A stretch of DNA of 60,788 nucleotides from a virus. The stretch's first letter is position 1. Each line of letters begins with the position of its first letter. This document shows positions 26,501 through 36,369 of this stretch, piece after piece. The notes under the pieces were generated by a model, which did no database searches, was not told the DNA's origin, and was given only the letters and a program-made list of their open reading frames with translations. The position numbers were made by a program, and so were the translations under genes. The stretch covers positions 1-60,788 of the IMG/VR virus record IMGVR_UViG_3300046169_000125, one strand, 5' to 3'.

Positions 26501-28430
26501 CATAGAGAATGAAACAATGGCCCTTGGTGTAACTTCTGAAAGTCAAGCCCGCAGATTTGCAAAATGGATACTTCTTACGTCTCAATTTGAAACCGAAACA
26601 ATAACCTTTAACACTGGTCAAGAAGCTTCTTATCTGTTTCCTGGGTGCATATTTGAAGTTTCTGACGAGTTAAGAGCTGGACAAACAAAAAGTGGTAGGA
26701 TTTTGGATATCGCTCCTTCTCGAAAACTCGAAATAAATGGAGTACAGTATACTCACAATGACCCGTATATACTTATAGATAAATCTGTTAAAGATGATCC
26801 TGTATTATCAAGGGTGGAACTTACGGTTTGTGTAGGGCTAGAAAATTCAAATCAAGAAAACTTAGACTTAAGAGCTCCATCAGAGGCTTCTCAGGAAGAT
26901 CAGGATCAAGAAATTGAATCGATTTTTACACCTCAAATTTATAAGTTTGATGCGTTATTGAAAGAATCTGATAATATTAAAAAGGGACCAAGGGGACAAA
27001 AAACGATTGCTTGCGAATTATTGCTTAAAATACCATTGGAGATTGACCTTGCAAAAAATAGAATAAAAAAATATAACCATAATTTTGATTCTGGTGAAAA
27101 AATAATTTTAAGAAGCGAAGGTGTTCTTCCTGGCGGTTTACAAGAAGACAGGGTATACTTTGTTGTTAATAAAACAAAAAATACATTTCAAATATCACTT
27201 GATGACCCGTCTTCCGTGCCCCAGTATCAGGTTGTTAATATAATTGATGAAGGAAAAGATTTTCTTGGTGTTGATGGAGGGGATCATTATTTTTGTCCGT
27301 TTTCCATACTTGGTGTTAATAATGTAAGAACACGAGAGGCGTTAGATCAAGTATCTATAGGCTCCAGTTATTCAATAAAAGGTCTAATTGGCGCTTCTTC
27401 CAAGGGGGGATTGGGTTATCAAAACTTAATACAAAACCTTGAAATAGAGGGTTCGTTAACTGATGGTTGGGGAGTCTCTTCGATATTTGGATATATAAAT
27501 ATCGAAAATAATGACGGTTGGGTGTATTCTGTTCAGTTAAATGAGTGGATTTTTCTTAAAAATAAAATAGAGAATAATTCTGGTTGGTTCTATTTAGATT
27601 CTTTGGGTTGGATTTACTTGAAGAGTGATGGAGATAATTATTTGTGGTATATATCTTCACAGGATGAATGGGTTCGCTCTGAAAAATATTCTAATAAGTT
27701 TTATAGATTTCAGCAATCTACAAGTGGCATATCTAGTGGAGACTCAAAAAAAATAAATAACAAGACAATATTTGTTAAGAACATATTTTCTAATCACGGT
27801 TACTTCTTTTCGTTTCTTGAAAACTCTTCAGATATTACTTCAACTAATCCAAGTTCATCGTTTAATACTACTATATCTGAAGTTAATCCAGGAATGAGTT
27901 CATCAATTATTTCTGACGTAATATCAGTTACTTCAGAGGAGTCTTTACAAGGTCAGGACTCAATAAGAATAATATTTCAATCCGGGCACGGGCTAGATTT
28001 AAGGAGTAATAATATTGTTAATATATCAGGTTTTTCTAGCGATAATTCTGCTCTTAACTCCCATATAAATCAACAAGGTATTGGTACTATATTTATTAAT
28101 TCAACCGTGATAGAGTTAGTAAACTCAAATTCTGCCGCGACCTTAATCGGTTCTTCTACGATTTCTTCAAAAGGTACATTAAGTTTCATTAACTCGGCGA
28201 AAAGTAAAGTAGAAAGAATGCTTGAATCTCAATTATTTAGAGCAGTAAGCGTAAAAGAATTGTCAGAAAATAAATATGAAGTTGTTGGTTTAGAATATAA
28301 TAGTAGTAAATTTAATGCTGTAGATAAAAAAGGCGCAATTAAGAAACCTCATTTGCCTATTCCCCCACAAGCAGATATTGCTGCCCCAACTGCCCCAGCC
28401 GGATTAACGTTGAATAATTTAACCTTGTAA
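23562..28430 (+). CDS. gpI-gpJ fusion: tail tip hub protein with C-type lectin domain
   Basis: The 1622-residue protein starts at GTG after TTAAGG. Residues 1-75 match lambda gpI (VYLHGELGKRFG), and 95-140 give its Gly-rich hydrophobic segment (GGSLALLKVGGGL). From about 150 it follows gpJ: ISGGITRQAQGIAVPLGYG, SEFIDLLSEGPIHGFV, and WTDNPAWIFFDLLYNARYGVG. A C-type-lectin-like domain is inserted near residues 645-767 (ARAWIGL-type RAWIGLEQ, WTWSDGSSLTYTNWGG, NPNND, TTWNDAQ). gpJ resumes with FTANLYLTDRAEALEVIKNLASMFRG. Trp-rich GWxY repeats lie near 1300-1390. It is the receptor-facing hub. The gpJ C-terminal domains appear in the next gene. Confidence 0.85.
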   Translation: MKTVYLHGELGKRFGKKWELAVNNIEEAFSAIEANCEGFFNYVYKSSAKGIDYIILTKDPKSIKDKDDLRENIIDEKLSKVNSKQKEIHLLSPVGGSAVFGVGGSLALLKVGGGLTTLGMVVASVAISFAMQALTKPPKPPQRKDSISTKSFLISGGITRQAQGIAVPLGYGRLKIGPTNIASKKSSKKLSKYNSGSSATLESYTESEFIDLLSEGPIHGFVDQYGVTLPADDVFEGIYLNDVQVRNSASPGEQVGTYNYILNENQKNSQGRPKYKIGSDEESIILTKGVFHVREYDVILYGPSPYTTADTANEAIEKGSKVASHFVSNSSVDEITISIRTELYVQNMETGGMNSNTVLFAILVSRGNKDFNILEPESGCIMITKKGDGLSWDEGINRFEMSGIATSTYQFDISFKVDRNLDISDASGGITFKIIKISPEYDPSVKGSSGGVGRVRSIQLSHVEEKISENLIYPHSAMVKILVDSKNFSSIPDRSYHLKLKKVVIPDNYDPISRKYTGPWNGLFKGQLHGNMSVHSIADSDKYWTDNPAWIFFDLLYNARYGVGKYGLEEENVDKWQLYKIAKYCDELVETDYPIETENGQPIAFTCLNNLNESVEPNQLQIKIKYSETEIIAPTPEPPSYDHSTYEVINGNYTYSQAKADAISRGGRLAIIRNAQESQQVITAYNSGISHGLGSFYRAWIGLEQVGLDNSSWTWSDGSSLTYTNWGGNNPNNDSETRGLIGWDGKHRTTWNDAQSSTVASYILEKKGVDVNNPTPTLLQLNKEKFISKFGEGNSLKGKKVAFFIPKTSSSLTEESLIEKAVAREGKMKIEERMILSSDPSTFSVIVSGPKIEDNKGSFDFVVGACAVQLNHPVVEPRFTANLYLTDRAEALEVIKNLASMFRGISAYSAGKILAIQDSQKKPIQLFNNSNVDNNGFIYMGVQKNKRITASLVRFNNSVKNYKPDLVYEEDSEAIQKFGYIENETMALGVTSESQARRFAKWILLTSQFETETITFNTGQEASYLFPGCIFEVSDELRAGQTKSGRILDIAPSRKLEINGVQYTHNDPYILIDKSVKDDPVLSRVELTVCVGLENSNQENLDLRAPSEASQEDQDQEIESIFTPQIYKFDALLKESDNIKKGPRGQKTIACELLLKIPLEIDLAKNRIKKYNHNFDSGEKIILRSEGVLPGGLQEDRVYFVVNKTKNTFQISLDDPSSVPQYQVVNIIDEGKDFLGVDGGDHYFCPFSILGVNNVRTREALDQVSIGSSYSIKGLIGASSKGGLGYQNLIQNLEIEGSLTDGWGVSSIFGYINIENNDGWVYSVQLNEWIFLKNKIENNSGWFYLDSLGWIYLKSDGDNYLWYISSQDEWVRSEKYSNKFYRFQQSTSGISSGDSKKINNKTIFVKNIFSNHGYFFSFLENSSDITSTNPSSSFNTTISEVNPGMSSSIISDVISVTSEESLQGQDSIRIIFQSGHGLDLRSNNIVNISGFSSDNSALNSHINQQGIGTIFINSTVIELVNSNSAATLIGSSTISSKGTLSFINSAKSKVERMLESQLFRAVSVKELSENKYEVVGLEYNSSKFNAVDKKGAIKKPHLPIPPQADIAAPTAPAGLTLNNLTL
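25495..25866 (+). other. C-type lectin-like domain inside the tail tip hub
   Basis: Within the hub protein, residues 645-767 show the canonical lectin landmarks in order: YTYSQAKADAISRGGRLAII, AWIGL, WTWSDGS, NWGGNNPNND and TTWNDA. NPNND resembles the calcium and sugar-binding EPN/QPD loop, and WND is the second calcium-site motif. It suggests direct glycan binding at the tail tip. Confidence 0.8.
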
Positions 28431-28434
28431 GGAA

Positions 28435-31400
28435 ATGAAATCAACATCAATATCTATAGAGTTTATCGTTAACGACTTAAGTGCGAATTATGAAATTATT
28501 GGCACTTCAGATAATTATTCTTTTCAGCATAAAATGGGGAAGGGGTCAAGTTTGGTTGACTCTATTGGGGAAAGCGCTATACAAATTATACCTCTAAGGG
28601 GAAACTACGGGCAGTTTGAAATAAAGCTTTTTGCTGTAAGTGATATTGGTATCAGGTCTAGTTTTGTAACTAGCTTTATAACTGTTAACCCACCAATATT
28701 TGATGGAACCTTTACATTTAATAATTTAAGAATATCCGATTTAAAAGGAGCGGTGCAGGATAGTTTTTTTGTAGATCAATACCCCTCTGCAACTGAGAAT
28801 AAATTAACTACTTTTCAACGCTTTCAAGGCAAGGATGTAGAAATATCCTGGGAGTTGATTCCTCCTAGCGGTCATGCGAGGGAGAGTCAATCTTTATCAA
28901 CAGAATTATTGTCGGATACTTTGTTTTCTGGTTTCATGGTTAATATAATAAGTGATGGTCAGGTTATTGATGCGTCTTCTTATAGCGGTGAAAATCTTGC
29001 AATACAATCCCTTTCAGAACAATTGAATACAACCACTGGTAATGTCGCCGAAAATCTTCAAGGTTTTCGAGATTTTTCATTAATTCTGGATAGAGATGTA
29101 TTTGATGGATTTAGTTTATCTAGGAATATTGGCCTTGAGATTGTTGCTGTTGATAATTTTGGCTCAACTGCTACAGGTAGTATTAGTGGTAGTAGTATAG
29201 AAGCCTCTTTCACCACTTTTATTTCAAACTTGAACGGTTCAGATATGTCTTTCTCCTGGGGTGCAACACAGCAAGATTATAGTGGAGTGATCATTGACGT
29301 TGTTGCTATACCTGCAGATAGAGAACTGTTTGATAGTGGTAATTTAAATGCCAATATGAACTTTTTTAATGATTTGAATTCAGCGATATATGGAGAAATA
29401 TCGTGGGATGAAAATTTTAATTACTCTTCTGGAGATTTTGTATCAATAAGTGGGAGTGGTTTTCAGGCAAATATTGATCATACTGGTACTTACGCAAATT
29501 CACCACAAAGTGATTCTGTGAATTGGACTAATTATGGGGAGTTCATTGATTTTTCTTTTGCAAGAGAAACTGTAAGCGATTTAAAGTTTAATCAAGAACA
29601 ATTTTTTGGGTACAAGTATTATTATACGTTTGAATTATTTGATAGTTTTGGTGCAAGCGATGTAATGCTATTATCTGAAGAAGGCTCTCTAAGTCCACAA
29701 GGAGAGTCAGGCTCTTTCTTGTTTCCATATCAATCAGAACTAAAAATTAAAAACTTAAGATACCTAGAAAGAAAAGATGACTTAGTTTTTAATTGGGATA
29801 TCGTAGATCAAGATGATAATTTAATTGATCTAATCCAGTATCGATTGGCATTTAAGAACGGTGAGTTGCCTGCTATATTAGGATTGAGTGGCTCTCTGTA
29901 TGATATTAATACGGATCAAATTTTAACTGGATTAACAGAAGGTAATAACTCTATATCTCTATCTGAAGATGAAAACTTTGAAACCTCAACTACTTTTGGT
30001 TTACCAACGGCTAAGTTATTTGAAACATTTGAGTATACAAGGAATTTAAATAATTCAATATATAGTACGGGAGGTTTTCCTAGTAATTATGAAGCCTTGA
30101 ATTATAGCGGAAGCTATATCTCTGGCGACCATGTTGTTGATTCGTCAAATAATGTTTACAAAAACATGATTGATACTTCTTTTAGAGATCCGTTAGTTCA
30201 ACCCTTTTATGATGATTGGTCTAAAAAAATAAATTATATTTCAGGCGAATCTTTTATTTATGGAGCGTTTCTCTATCAAGCTAATCAGGAGTTTGGGCCT
30301 CGGTATACAGATGGGCTATTTGATTTTTCTAAAACTTATTATTCTGGAGATTTAGTTATATCTCCAAACGAGCACTATGAAAACTTTAATTCCGGAAGTG
30401 GATACGCGTTTAATGATTTAGTTGTACATAATTCAACGTTATATAGGAGTCTTCAGAATCAAGAAAGCGGTTATTCTGTTACTCCTGGATCTGATCACAC
30501 CAAGTGGAAAATCACCTCTTTATTTAATGGAGTAGATTGTGATGTATATAAAGCCCTCGACTCTTCATCAGGGCTAATACCCGTGAACCTACAAATTTAC
30601 GAGTCGGGTGTGTTTGTTGATAAATGGGAAATATCTACACCCGAAACATTTAGTGGTTCACAAAATTACATACAAACTTATAGTCAGCAGATTAGTGAGT
30701 GGACAAGTGGTCAAGATTTTTTCACTGGAGATTTTGTTGTTTATTCAAATGATATATGGAGCGGCGTTCAGAATAGTGGGCCAAATCAAGGTTCTGGCTC
30801 TATTGCTCCAGGTACAAATTCTCAATTTTGGACAGATCAAACTGGCGGACAGGATATAATTTTTTCATACAATTCTGGGGATCTTGTATACAGTAATGGT
30901 ACTGTATATAAAGCAGGCAGTGATAACCCTGTTGGAGCACCAATAGCTGCAATTAATGAACCTGGCGAAGAATCTCAGTCAACATACGAAGGAACTGAGT
31001 GGATTCCATATTGGCAACAAGAAGTCCAGTATCAAGATACAGTTTTTGGTCATGCGGGAATACCTCAAAGCGGCAAAAGAAGTGTTGGAATTGAACTTGC
31101 TATTGTTGATAGAGAAGGAGATATATTTAGTTATCAGAAGTTGAATGCAGAAAACCCTCCTCCTGTTATATTGAGTAGTGGATTTAATGTTGATAGCATA
31201 AGTGAGGCGTCTAAGGTTAAGCTTAATTTTAATTATAATCTAGGGTTTCAAGAGAAAACAACCAAGGTATATTTGTATAGGTCAGAAAACCCAGTTTTTG
31301 ATATTATTGATGAAGATGGATACCCTTTAACGAGTACAGGTACTGCGTTTGTTAAAAGTGTTATTGGCGCAGGAGATTCAACATTTGGACAAAACATAAC

Positions 31401-34400
31401 ACAAATAATTGACGAACCGCCAATTCCAAGGATTGATGGAGTAGATAAAATAACAGGATACTATTATAAAATATTACCTTTTGATGATTTTGGTAGTGGT
31501 GAGCTCTATAATGCAAATGATAATATGGGGGATTTGGAGAAAGTAATTGTTTATCCGACTAGATATAACAGTCCTAACCCTAATTCTGTTCCTGGAAGAG
31601 TTTTGCGCGCAGATCCAACTGATGGTGAAGGTGGCGTGCCTGGACCTATTATTGATTTTTCAGGCTCAACAGCTTTCGAGAATTTCTTTTTAAATTGGAA
31701 GGCTCCGGGGTCAGAATATGAAACTGGGATAAATACCTTATTGAAGGAAAAACAAAATGATATTGATCATTACGAGGTTTGGGCTTGGACGGGCAGCGTA
31801 CTGTATACTGGTGATGGCCAGGGTAATATTTCACCTTTTTCACAAGCAGATAACAATAATGGGCATAGAAAAATAAATGGAGTCGCTTATAGTACAGGTA
31901 TTATACCAACAGAATCTATTGACCCCGCATTAAATATATTTGGCGCTAGGAATATTTTTGATGTCTCAGCAAATTCGCCGTCTTTAGAGGCTGTATATCC
32001 AGGCACAACAAGTAAAAATGAAAATTTTTGGATTAGAGCTGTTGATTTTGCTGGTAATAAAAGTCCATTTACTGGATCATTAATTAATGATAACGATAAT
32101 ATTTCAGGACTATCTTTGACTCCTGGATTGGCGAGCGCCACAGATGTTGCAGATTTTGAAATAGGAATGACTGAAAAATTTGGAAATAGTATTGCTTTGA
32201 TTCCCTCGAACCCTTTCTCTGATGATGTAGGGAGTATATCATGGGTTGATCATGTTTTGTATTTTAGGGGGACGGGATATTTTATTAATGGCTCTAGTAC
32301 AAATAGTGGATATGTTTGGTGGGATATAAGCGAAAAACCGAATCAATCTAATTACGAATATCAAGGCTTAAGAGATATTAAATATAGTGGCGATTATAAA
32401 GTATCTGACGCTCATCCTCAGGGTGGTTATAACGCAAGTAATGAATATATTTCTGGTTTGGATGGTTTTCAGGATATAGATTTTATTATTGCAAGAAATG
32501 ATAACGGTACTGCTTCTCCTGCGTTTTCCTCATTTCCGAACGCTTTAATTGGTACCGCTAATATTGCAGAAGCGGCAATAGTGAGCGCAAAAATTAACGA
32601 CTTATCTGCAGATAAAATAACCTCATCCAAAATTACTAGTGCGGATATACAAATAAGTACATCTGGGAGTGGGGCTGGGGTAATTCGATCTGACGGATTT
32701 ACGGGAATCGATTCTAATCAAAACCGTTCAGGTTTTTACATAAGTGGAGATGGAACTTTTGCGTTTCAAGGAGGAGGAAGTAGCTTAAGTCTTGAAGATG
32801 ACACTTTAACCCTTAGGGGTAAACTTCGGCAAACAAATGGCTTTGATTATGATTTTGTAGACTTAAATGTTTCTCCTAGTTATTTCAATTATATCGAAGC
32901 TAGAGGTTATGAGGCTGGTACCGCTGGAGTTGATACATTCATTCCTGATGATAATTCTCCAACTAGTATTGAAATAATTTCAACTTTTAGGAATAGCTCT
33001 GTAACTCAAACAGGTGTTCGTTTTAGAATGGATGTTTTGTCTGGAGATAATAGGCGTCCCGTGTTTGGTTATGACGAGTTTACTGGTAGCGGACAATATA
33101 ATGTTTCCGGTTTTGAGTATAATCCAAACAACTTTATTGATGATTCCAATAATTCCTCGACTAAAATAGCTAGTGGAAGTTTTGCTTTAGGGAAAAGATT
33201 AGATTCCACTGCACAGCTTAATGGGTTTGATTATTTAATTGATGAAGCTTTTCCAGGTTCTGGGCTTGCTGATTCTGTGGTGTTATATGTTTCAGGTCTA
33301 TACTCAACTTACGAAAGGTCTTTCACTATAACAAGAATTAATGATGGTAGATTTGGGGATCCAGGAGTAACTCCAACATACCGAGGTCCTTGGAATAATA
33401 CAAATATTTACAACTTCACTCCATCAACAATAGATAATCCTGGGCGAGGTGATATTGTTAGTTTTGGGCAGAATCATGCAGATAGAACACCGACTGATTT
33501 AATTAATAGTAACTATTTTATAGCGAATCAAGATAATTTTAGTGGACAGAAGCCCGTTGTTTCTGGAAGTGTTAATTCATTATACTGGTCTCAGTTTGGT
33601 TCTGAGTTAGAAAATGTAGCCACCGATTTACTTCTTACTAAAGATGCGTTTATAACAGAAAAATTAACAATGGGGGCAAATAATGGCCCCGCGGATATTC
33701 CTCATAGTGGAATAATCGTTTCAGAAGGTTTCACTGGTGGACTGTTGAATGTAAATACTCTACCATATCAAGAATTGGATCCTTCAATAGAAAACTACGA
33801 AACGCCAGGTTTTCTTCTAGCTCGAAAAGATGGAGGAGTTGTTTTTGATGTTGGGGGAACGGGAAAAGCTGGGCAAACTGGATACATTAGATTTAATAGT
33901 CATACAGGGAAATTAGAAATCGCCGGTTCGTTTATTAATAATACTGTTTATGATGAAAGTTTGCTATATACAGGAAGTTTTGCAAGTTTTCAGGAAGCTG
34001 ATAATTTAACAAGTTTTATTGGTGGTGGGTATAATAACACATTATCAACTGAACCTGGTGGAAATTATAAATATTTTGAGAACTTAGGGTCAGCTATACT
34101 TGGGGGAGCATGGAATACGATGGATAGTAGATTTTCCGCTATTGCTGGCGGTTATAGCGGATACCTTGCAGATAATTTTTCGTTCATTGGTGCTGGGTAT
34201 GGAAATTCTATGCCCCTCGAAGAACCTGGGGATCATCAAGGCGCAAACTTTATTGGTGGAGGTATAGAAAATATTATAAGTGGGGGAGCGTCACAGAGTA
34301 TACTTAATGGTATTGAAAATAAAATAAATCAAACAGAAGGTAAATATTTAAATAATGAATCCGTAAAGTTTGACGAAGATCAAGGGTGGTTAAGTTCTAG

Positions 34401-34851
34401 GTTTTTGGGTGATCAGCTAACTGCTCAATTTATACCTAATCAAACAGGTATGGTTTCTGGAGTAATATTTCCAAGTGTAGAAAATTCTGACTGGGGAGAA
34501 AATGCAAGCGGTTATTGGCAAAATGAGTTGAATGTTGGGCACCTGGAGGGAATTAATGAAGGAGGGTGGATAGAATACTCGGGACTGGGGTGGTTTTACA
34601 TGAACGAACCAAACGTAAGCGATATTTATTCTGATAGCAACTGGAATCTAGGTTGGGTATTTTCACATACATATAGAACTTGGATGTATTGGGTGGGAGA
34701 GTACGACGATGAAAAACATCATCTTATAGCTTTGTCTACCACAGGGTGGTTTGAGATGAGAATGAATAGGAGTAATCCTTCCTCACCTTATGTTCAGGTC
34801 ACACTACAAGACTCTGGCAATTGGGATTCATGGGGTAATCCAATAACTTAA
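28435..34851 (+). CDS. Giant tail fibre / gpJ C-terminal part
   Basis: The 2138-residue protein starts after TAAGGAA, four bases past the hub stop. Fibronectin-III-like and Ig-like strands fill the first half. Several chitin-binding-like units of the form Y-x-x-G-D-x-V-x-x-x-x-x-x-Y/W occur near 328, 557, 634, 655, 758 and 811. Near 1370-1410, IGTANIAEAAIVSAKINDLS and DKITSSKITSADIQIS match the gpJ central-fibre domain. A YadA-head-like series (FIGGGYNNT, AILGGAWNT, AIAGGYSG, FIGAGYGN, FIGGGIEN) lies near 1862-1960, and Trp-rich GWxY repeats end the protein. Probably the central or side fibre trimer working with the hub. Confidence 0.75.
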   Translation: MKSTSISIEFIVNDLSANYEIIGTSDNYSFQHKMGKGSSLVDSIGESAIQIIPLRGNYGQFEIKLFAVSDIGIRSSFVTSFITVNPPIFDGTFTFNNLRISDLKGAVQDSFFVDQYPSATENKLTTFQRFQGKDVEISWELIPPSGHARESQSLSTELLSDTLFSGFMVNIISDGQVIDASSYSGENLAIQSLSEQLNTTTGNVAENLQGFRDFSLILDRDVFDGFSLSRNIGLEIVAVDNFGSTATGSISGSSIEASFTTFISNLNGSDMSFSWGATQQDYSGVIIDVVAIPADRELFDSGNLNANMNFFNDLNSAIYGEISWDENFNYSSGDFVSISGSGFQANIDHTGTYANSPQSDSVNWTNYGEFIDFSFARETVSDLKFNQEQFFGYKYYYTFELFDSFGASDVMLLSEEGSLSPQGESGSFLFPYQSELKIKNLRYLERKDDLVFNWDIVDQDDNLIDLIQYRLAFKNGELPAILGLSGSLYDINTDQILTGLTEGNNSISLSEDENFETSTTFGLPTAKLFETFEYTRNLNNSIYSTGGFPSNYEALNYSGSYISGDHVVDSSNNVYKNMIDTSFRDPLVQPFYDDWSKKINYISGESFIYGAFLYQANQEFGPRYTDGLFDFSKTYYSGDLVISPNEHYENFNSGSGYAFNDLVVHNSTLYRSLQNQESGYSVTPGSDHTKWKITSLFNGVDCDVYKALDSSSGLIPVNLQIYESGVFVDKWEISTPETFSGSQNYIQTYSQQISEWTSGQDFFTGDFVVYSNDIWSGVQNSGPNQGSGSIAPGTNSQFWTDQTGGQDIIFSYNSGDLVYSNGTVYKAGSDNPVGAPIAAINEPGEESQSTYEGTEWIPYWQQEVQYQDTVFGHAGIPQSGKRSVGIELAIVDREGDIFSYQKLNAENPPPVILSSGFNVDSISEASKVKLNFNYNLGFQEKTTKVYLYRSENPVFDIIDEDGYPLTSTGTAFVKSVIGAGDSTFGQNITQIIDEPPIPRIDGVDKITGYYYKILPFDDFGSGELYNANDNMGDLEKVIVYPTRYNSPNPNSVPGRVLRADPTDGEGGVPGPIIDFSGSTAFENFFLNWKAPGSEYETGINTLLKEKQNDIDHYEVWAWTGSVLYTGDGQGNISPFSQADNNNGHRKINGVAYSTGIIPTESIDPALNIFGARNIFDVSANSPSLEAVYPGTTSKNENFWIRAVDFAGNKSPFTGSLINDNDNISGLSLTPGLASATDVADFEIGMTEKFGNSIALIPSNPFSDDVGSISWVDHVLYFRGTGYFINGSSTNSGYVWWDISEKPNQSNYEYQGLRDIKYSGDYKVSDAHPQGGYNASNEYISGLDGFQDIDFIIARNDNGTASPAFSSFPNALIGTANIAEAAIVSAKINDLSADKITSSKITSADIQISTSGSGAGVIRSDGFTGIDSNQNRSGFYISGDGTFAFQGGGSSLSLEDDTLTLRGKLRQTNGFDYDFVDLNVSPSYFNYIEARGYEAGTAGVDTFIPDDNSPTSIEIISTFRNSSVTQTGVRFRMDVLSGDNRRPVFGYDEFTGSGQYNVSGFEYNPNNFIDDSNNSSTKIASGSFALGKRLDSTAQLNGFDYLIDEAFPGSGLADSVVLYVSGLYSTYERSFTITRINDGRFGDPGVTPTYRGPWNNTNIYNFTPSTIDNPGRGDIVSFGQNHADRTPTDLINSNYFIANQDNFSGQKPVVSGSVNSLYWSQFGSELENVATDLLLTKDAFITEKLTMGANNGPADIPHSGIIVSEGFTGGLLNVNTLPYQELDPSIENYETPGFLLARKDGGVVFDVGGTGKAGQTGYIRFNSHTGKLEIAGSFINNTVYDESLLYTGSFASFQEADNLTSFIGGGYNNTLSTEPGGNYKYFENLGSAILGGAWNTMDSRFSAIAGGYSGYLADNFSFIGAGYGNSMPLEEPGDHQGANFIGGGIENIISGGASQSILNGIENKINQTEGKYLNNESVKFDEDQGWLSSRFLGDQLTAQFIPNQTGMVSGVIFPSVENSDWGENASGYWQNELNVGHLEGINEGGWIEYSGLGWFYMNEPNVSDIYSDSNWNLGWVFSHTYRTWMYWVGEYDDEKHHLIALSTTGWFEMRMNRSNPSSPYVQVTLQDSGNWDSWGNPIT

Positions 34852-34865
34852 CAAATTAATAAATT

Positions 34866-35540
34866 ATGAGTCAACATCAGGTAGATCTTACTTCTATTCC
34901 AACAGCTAGTGAAAGTTTTTCATTGTATTACAATGATAATAATTTTATCGGCGCAGGTTTCGAAAATGAAATAAAAGATAGTATAAGATGTAGTATAATA
35001 CAGGGGTCAAACAATACTATTAGTGGTAAATATAATTGTCATGTCGTTGGTGATTATATTGGTATGAGTGGAATAACTGAAGTTAGAGACAATTCATTTC
35101 ACGTAGGATGTTATAATGGAATGGATATTTGGGGTTCATTAAATGTTAAGCGAGGTGGCTCGATAATAAAGGGAGATGTACTTGTGTCTGGTAATATATC
35201 CGCAACCGGAGATGTTGTTGCATTTGTTACATCTGATTCAAGATTAAAGAATGATCAAACACCAATATCTGGATCTCTTCAGAAAATATCCACACTTGAT
35301 CCAATACAATTTAATTGGAGTGAGAAACAAAATACTTATGTGGGGCATGATATAGGGTTAATCGCCCAACAGGTACAGTCTATAGCCCCTGAAATTGTAA
35401 TTGAAAGACCAGATGGTTTTTTAGCTATGAAGTACGATAAGATGGTTCCTTTATTGGTTGGCGCAATACAAGATCAACAAAAAATTATAGATGAGATGCG
35501 CGCCGAACTTGATGAATTAAAATCAAAGATTAACCATTAA
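34866..35540 (+). CDS. Fibre protein with S74 intramolecular chaperone domain
   Basis: The 224-residue protein continues the YadA-like pattern at its N-terminus (NNFIGAGFENEI, SIIQGSNNTISG) and ends in a peptidase S74 domain. SDSRLKND begins at Ser123; Ser123 and Lys128 have the spacing of the autocleavage dyad. GLIAQQVQSIAPEIV, then MKYDKMVPLLVGAIQDQQKIID, complete the domain with its terminal coiled coil. These domains trimerise fibre shafts and then cut themselves off. It is likely to fold the tip of the preceding giant fibre or form its own short fibre. It overlaps the convergent gene by 11 bases. Confidence 0.85.
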   Translation: MSQHQVDLTSIPTASESFSLYYNDNNFIGAGFENEIKDSIRCSIIQGSNNTISGKYNCHVVGDYIGMSGITEVRDNSFHVGCYNGMDIWGSLNVKRGGSIIKGDVLVSGNISATGDVVAFVTSDSRLKNDQTPISGSLQKISTLDPIQFNWSEKQNTYVGHDIGLIAQQVQSIAPEIVIERPDGFLAMKYDKMVPLLVGAIQDQQKIIDEMRAELDELKSKINH

Positions 35541-36369
35541 TCTCTCTCATTAATATGCGCGCATCAGTCGGAGATATATCGCTAAAGTCGCTCCAATCTT
35601 TAGCTCTTTCATTTTGATATTTTCCATCTTTCCACCAGTCTCTAAGTATAACTTTAAATTCTTCAAAATTAGAACAGTTTAATTTTTCTTTTGCTAGATT
35701 TTGTACCATTGAATATGGAGTAAGTGATGGTGAAATATTTAATGACGAATTGTTTGTTCCTCCCCCTGGATTGTTTGATTTGTCAATCTCATCGTCACCT
35801 ACAATGTGGACGTTTAAAAAATTGCGAACGCAGCGAACGAATGCCCGATTACATGCGATAGTTTCTAAAAACTTTGTAGCGAAACTACTTGTGTTGTCAA
35901 GAGTAGCATTTGCCATGTCTTGAAATTGTACAGCCTTACCCCCGGTTTCATAATTAGGTAGAAAGCTCATGTGGCAAATTACAGCGACATGATCGGGTTG
36001 ACATTTAACAACTTCGTAAGATACATCTGTAAAACCACGAAGCTTTGCAAGTTCCTTGATTCCACTAAGCTTGATAAGTAGTTGATGATCCTTGAGGCCG
36101 TCTATACTACGTGGAAGATCTTTTTTGCGTAAATCAAACCACGAGCGGTTTGGAAATAAATGTTCATCTTTGATCATACTTCTCCAGTTGACCGAACCAT
36201 CTTCTGCAAACTCATAGTCTACATCACCTAATAGTCCAAATGTATTGCGCTGAAACTTGCCTGGGCCGTCGGCGTAATTTTTTGGGTATTCTACTTTTGT
36301 TTCTTTTATTTTTGTTTCTGTTTCATATGTTACAGAATTGTCTGATGTTGATTGTGATTTACGTACCAT
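35530..36369 (-). CDS. Possible ssDNA-annealing or recombination protein
   Basis: The 279-residue protein has a disordered N-terminus (MVRKSQSTSDN), a domain with LSGIKELAKLRGFTDVSYEV and CQPDHVAVICHMSF, and a helix SSFATKFLETIACNRAFVRCVRNFLN that recalls the ATK...ETRA..RA helix of Rad52/ERF/RecT-like annealing proteins. The C-terminus (KVILRDWWKDGKYQNERAKDWSDFSDISPTDARILM) is helical. Its downstream position in the operon led by an SSB-like gene supports a DNA role, but the family match is weak. It may be an uncharacterised phage family. Confidence 0.4.
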   Translation of the reverse strand: MVRKSQSTSDNSVTYETETKIKETKVEYPKNYADGPGKFQRNTFGLLGDVDYEFAEDGSVNWRSMIKDEHLFPNRSWFDLRKKDLPRSIDGLKDHQLLIKLSGIKELAKLRGFTDVSYEVVKCQPDHVAVICHMSFLPNYETGGKAVQFQDMANATLDNTSSFATKFLETIACNRAFVRCVRNFLNVHIVGDDEIDKSNNPGGGTNNSSLNISPSLTPYSMVQNLAKEKLNCSNFEEFKVILRDWWKDGKYQNERAKDWSDFSDISPTDARILMREING

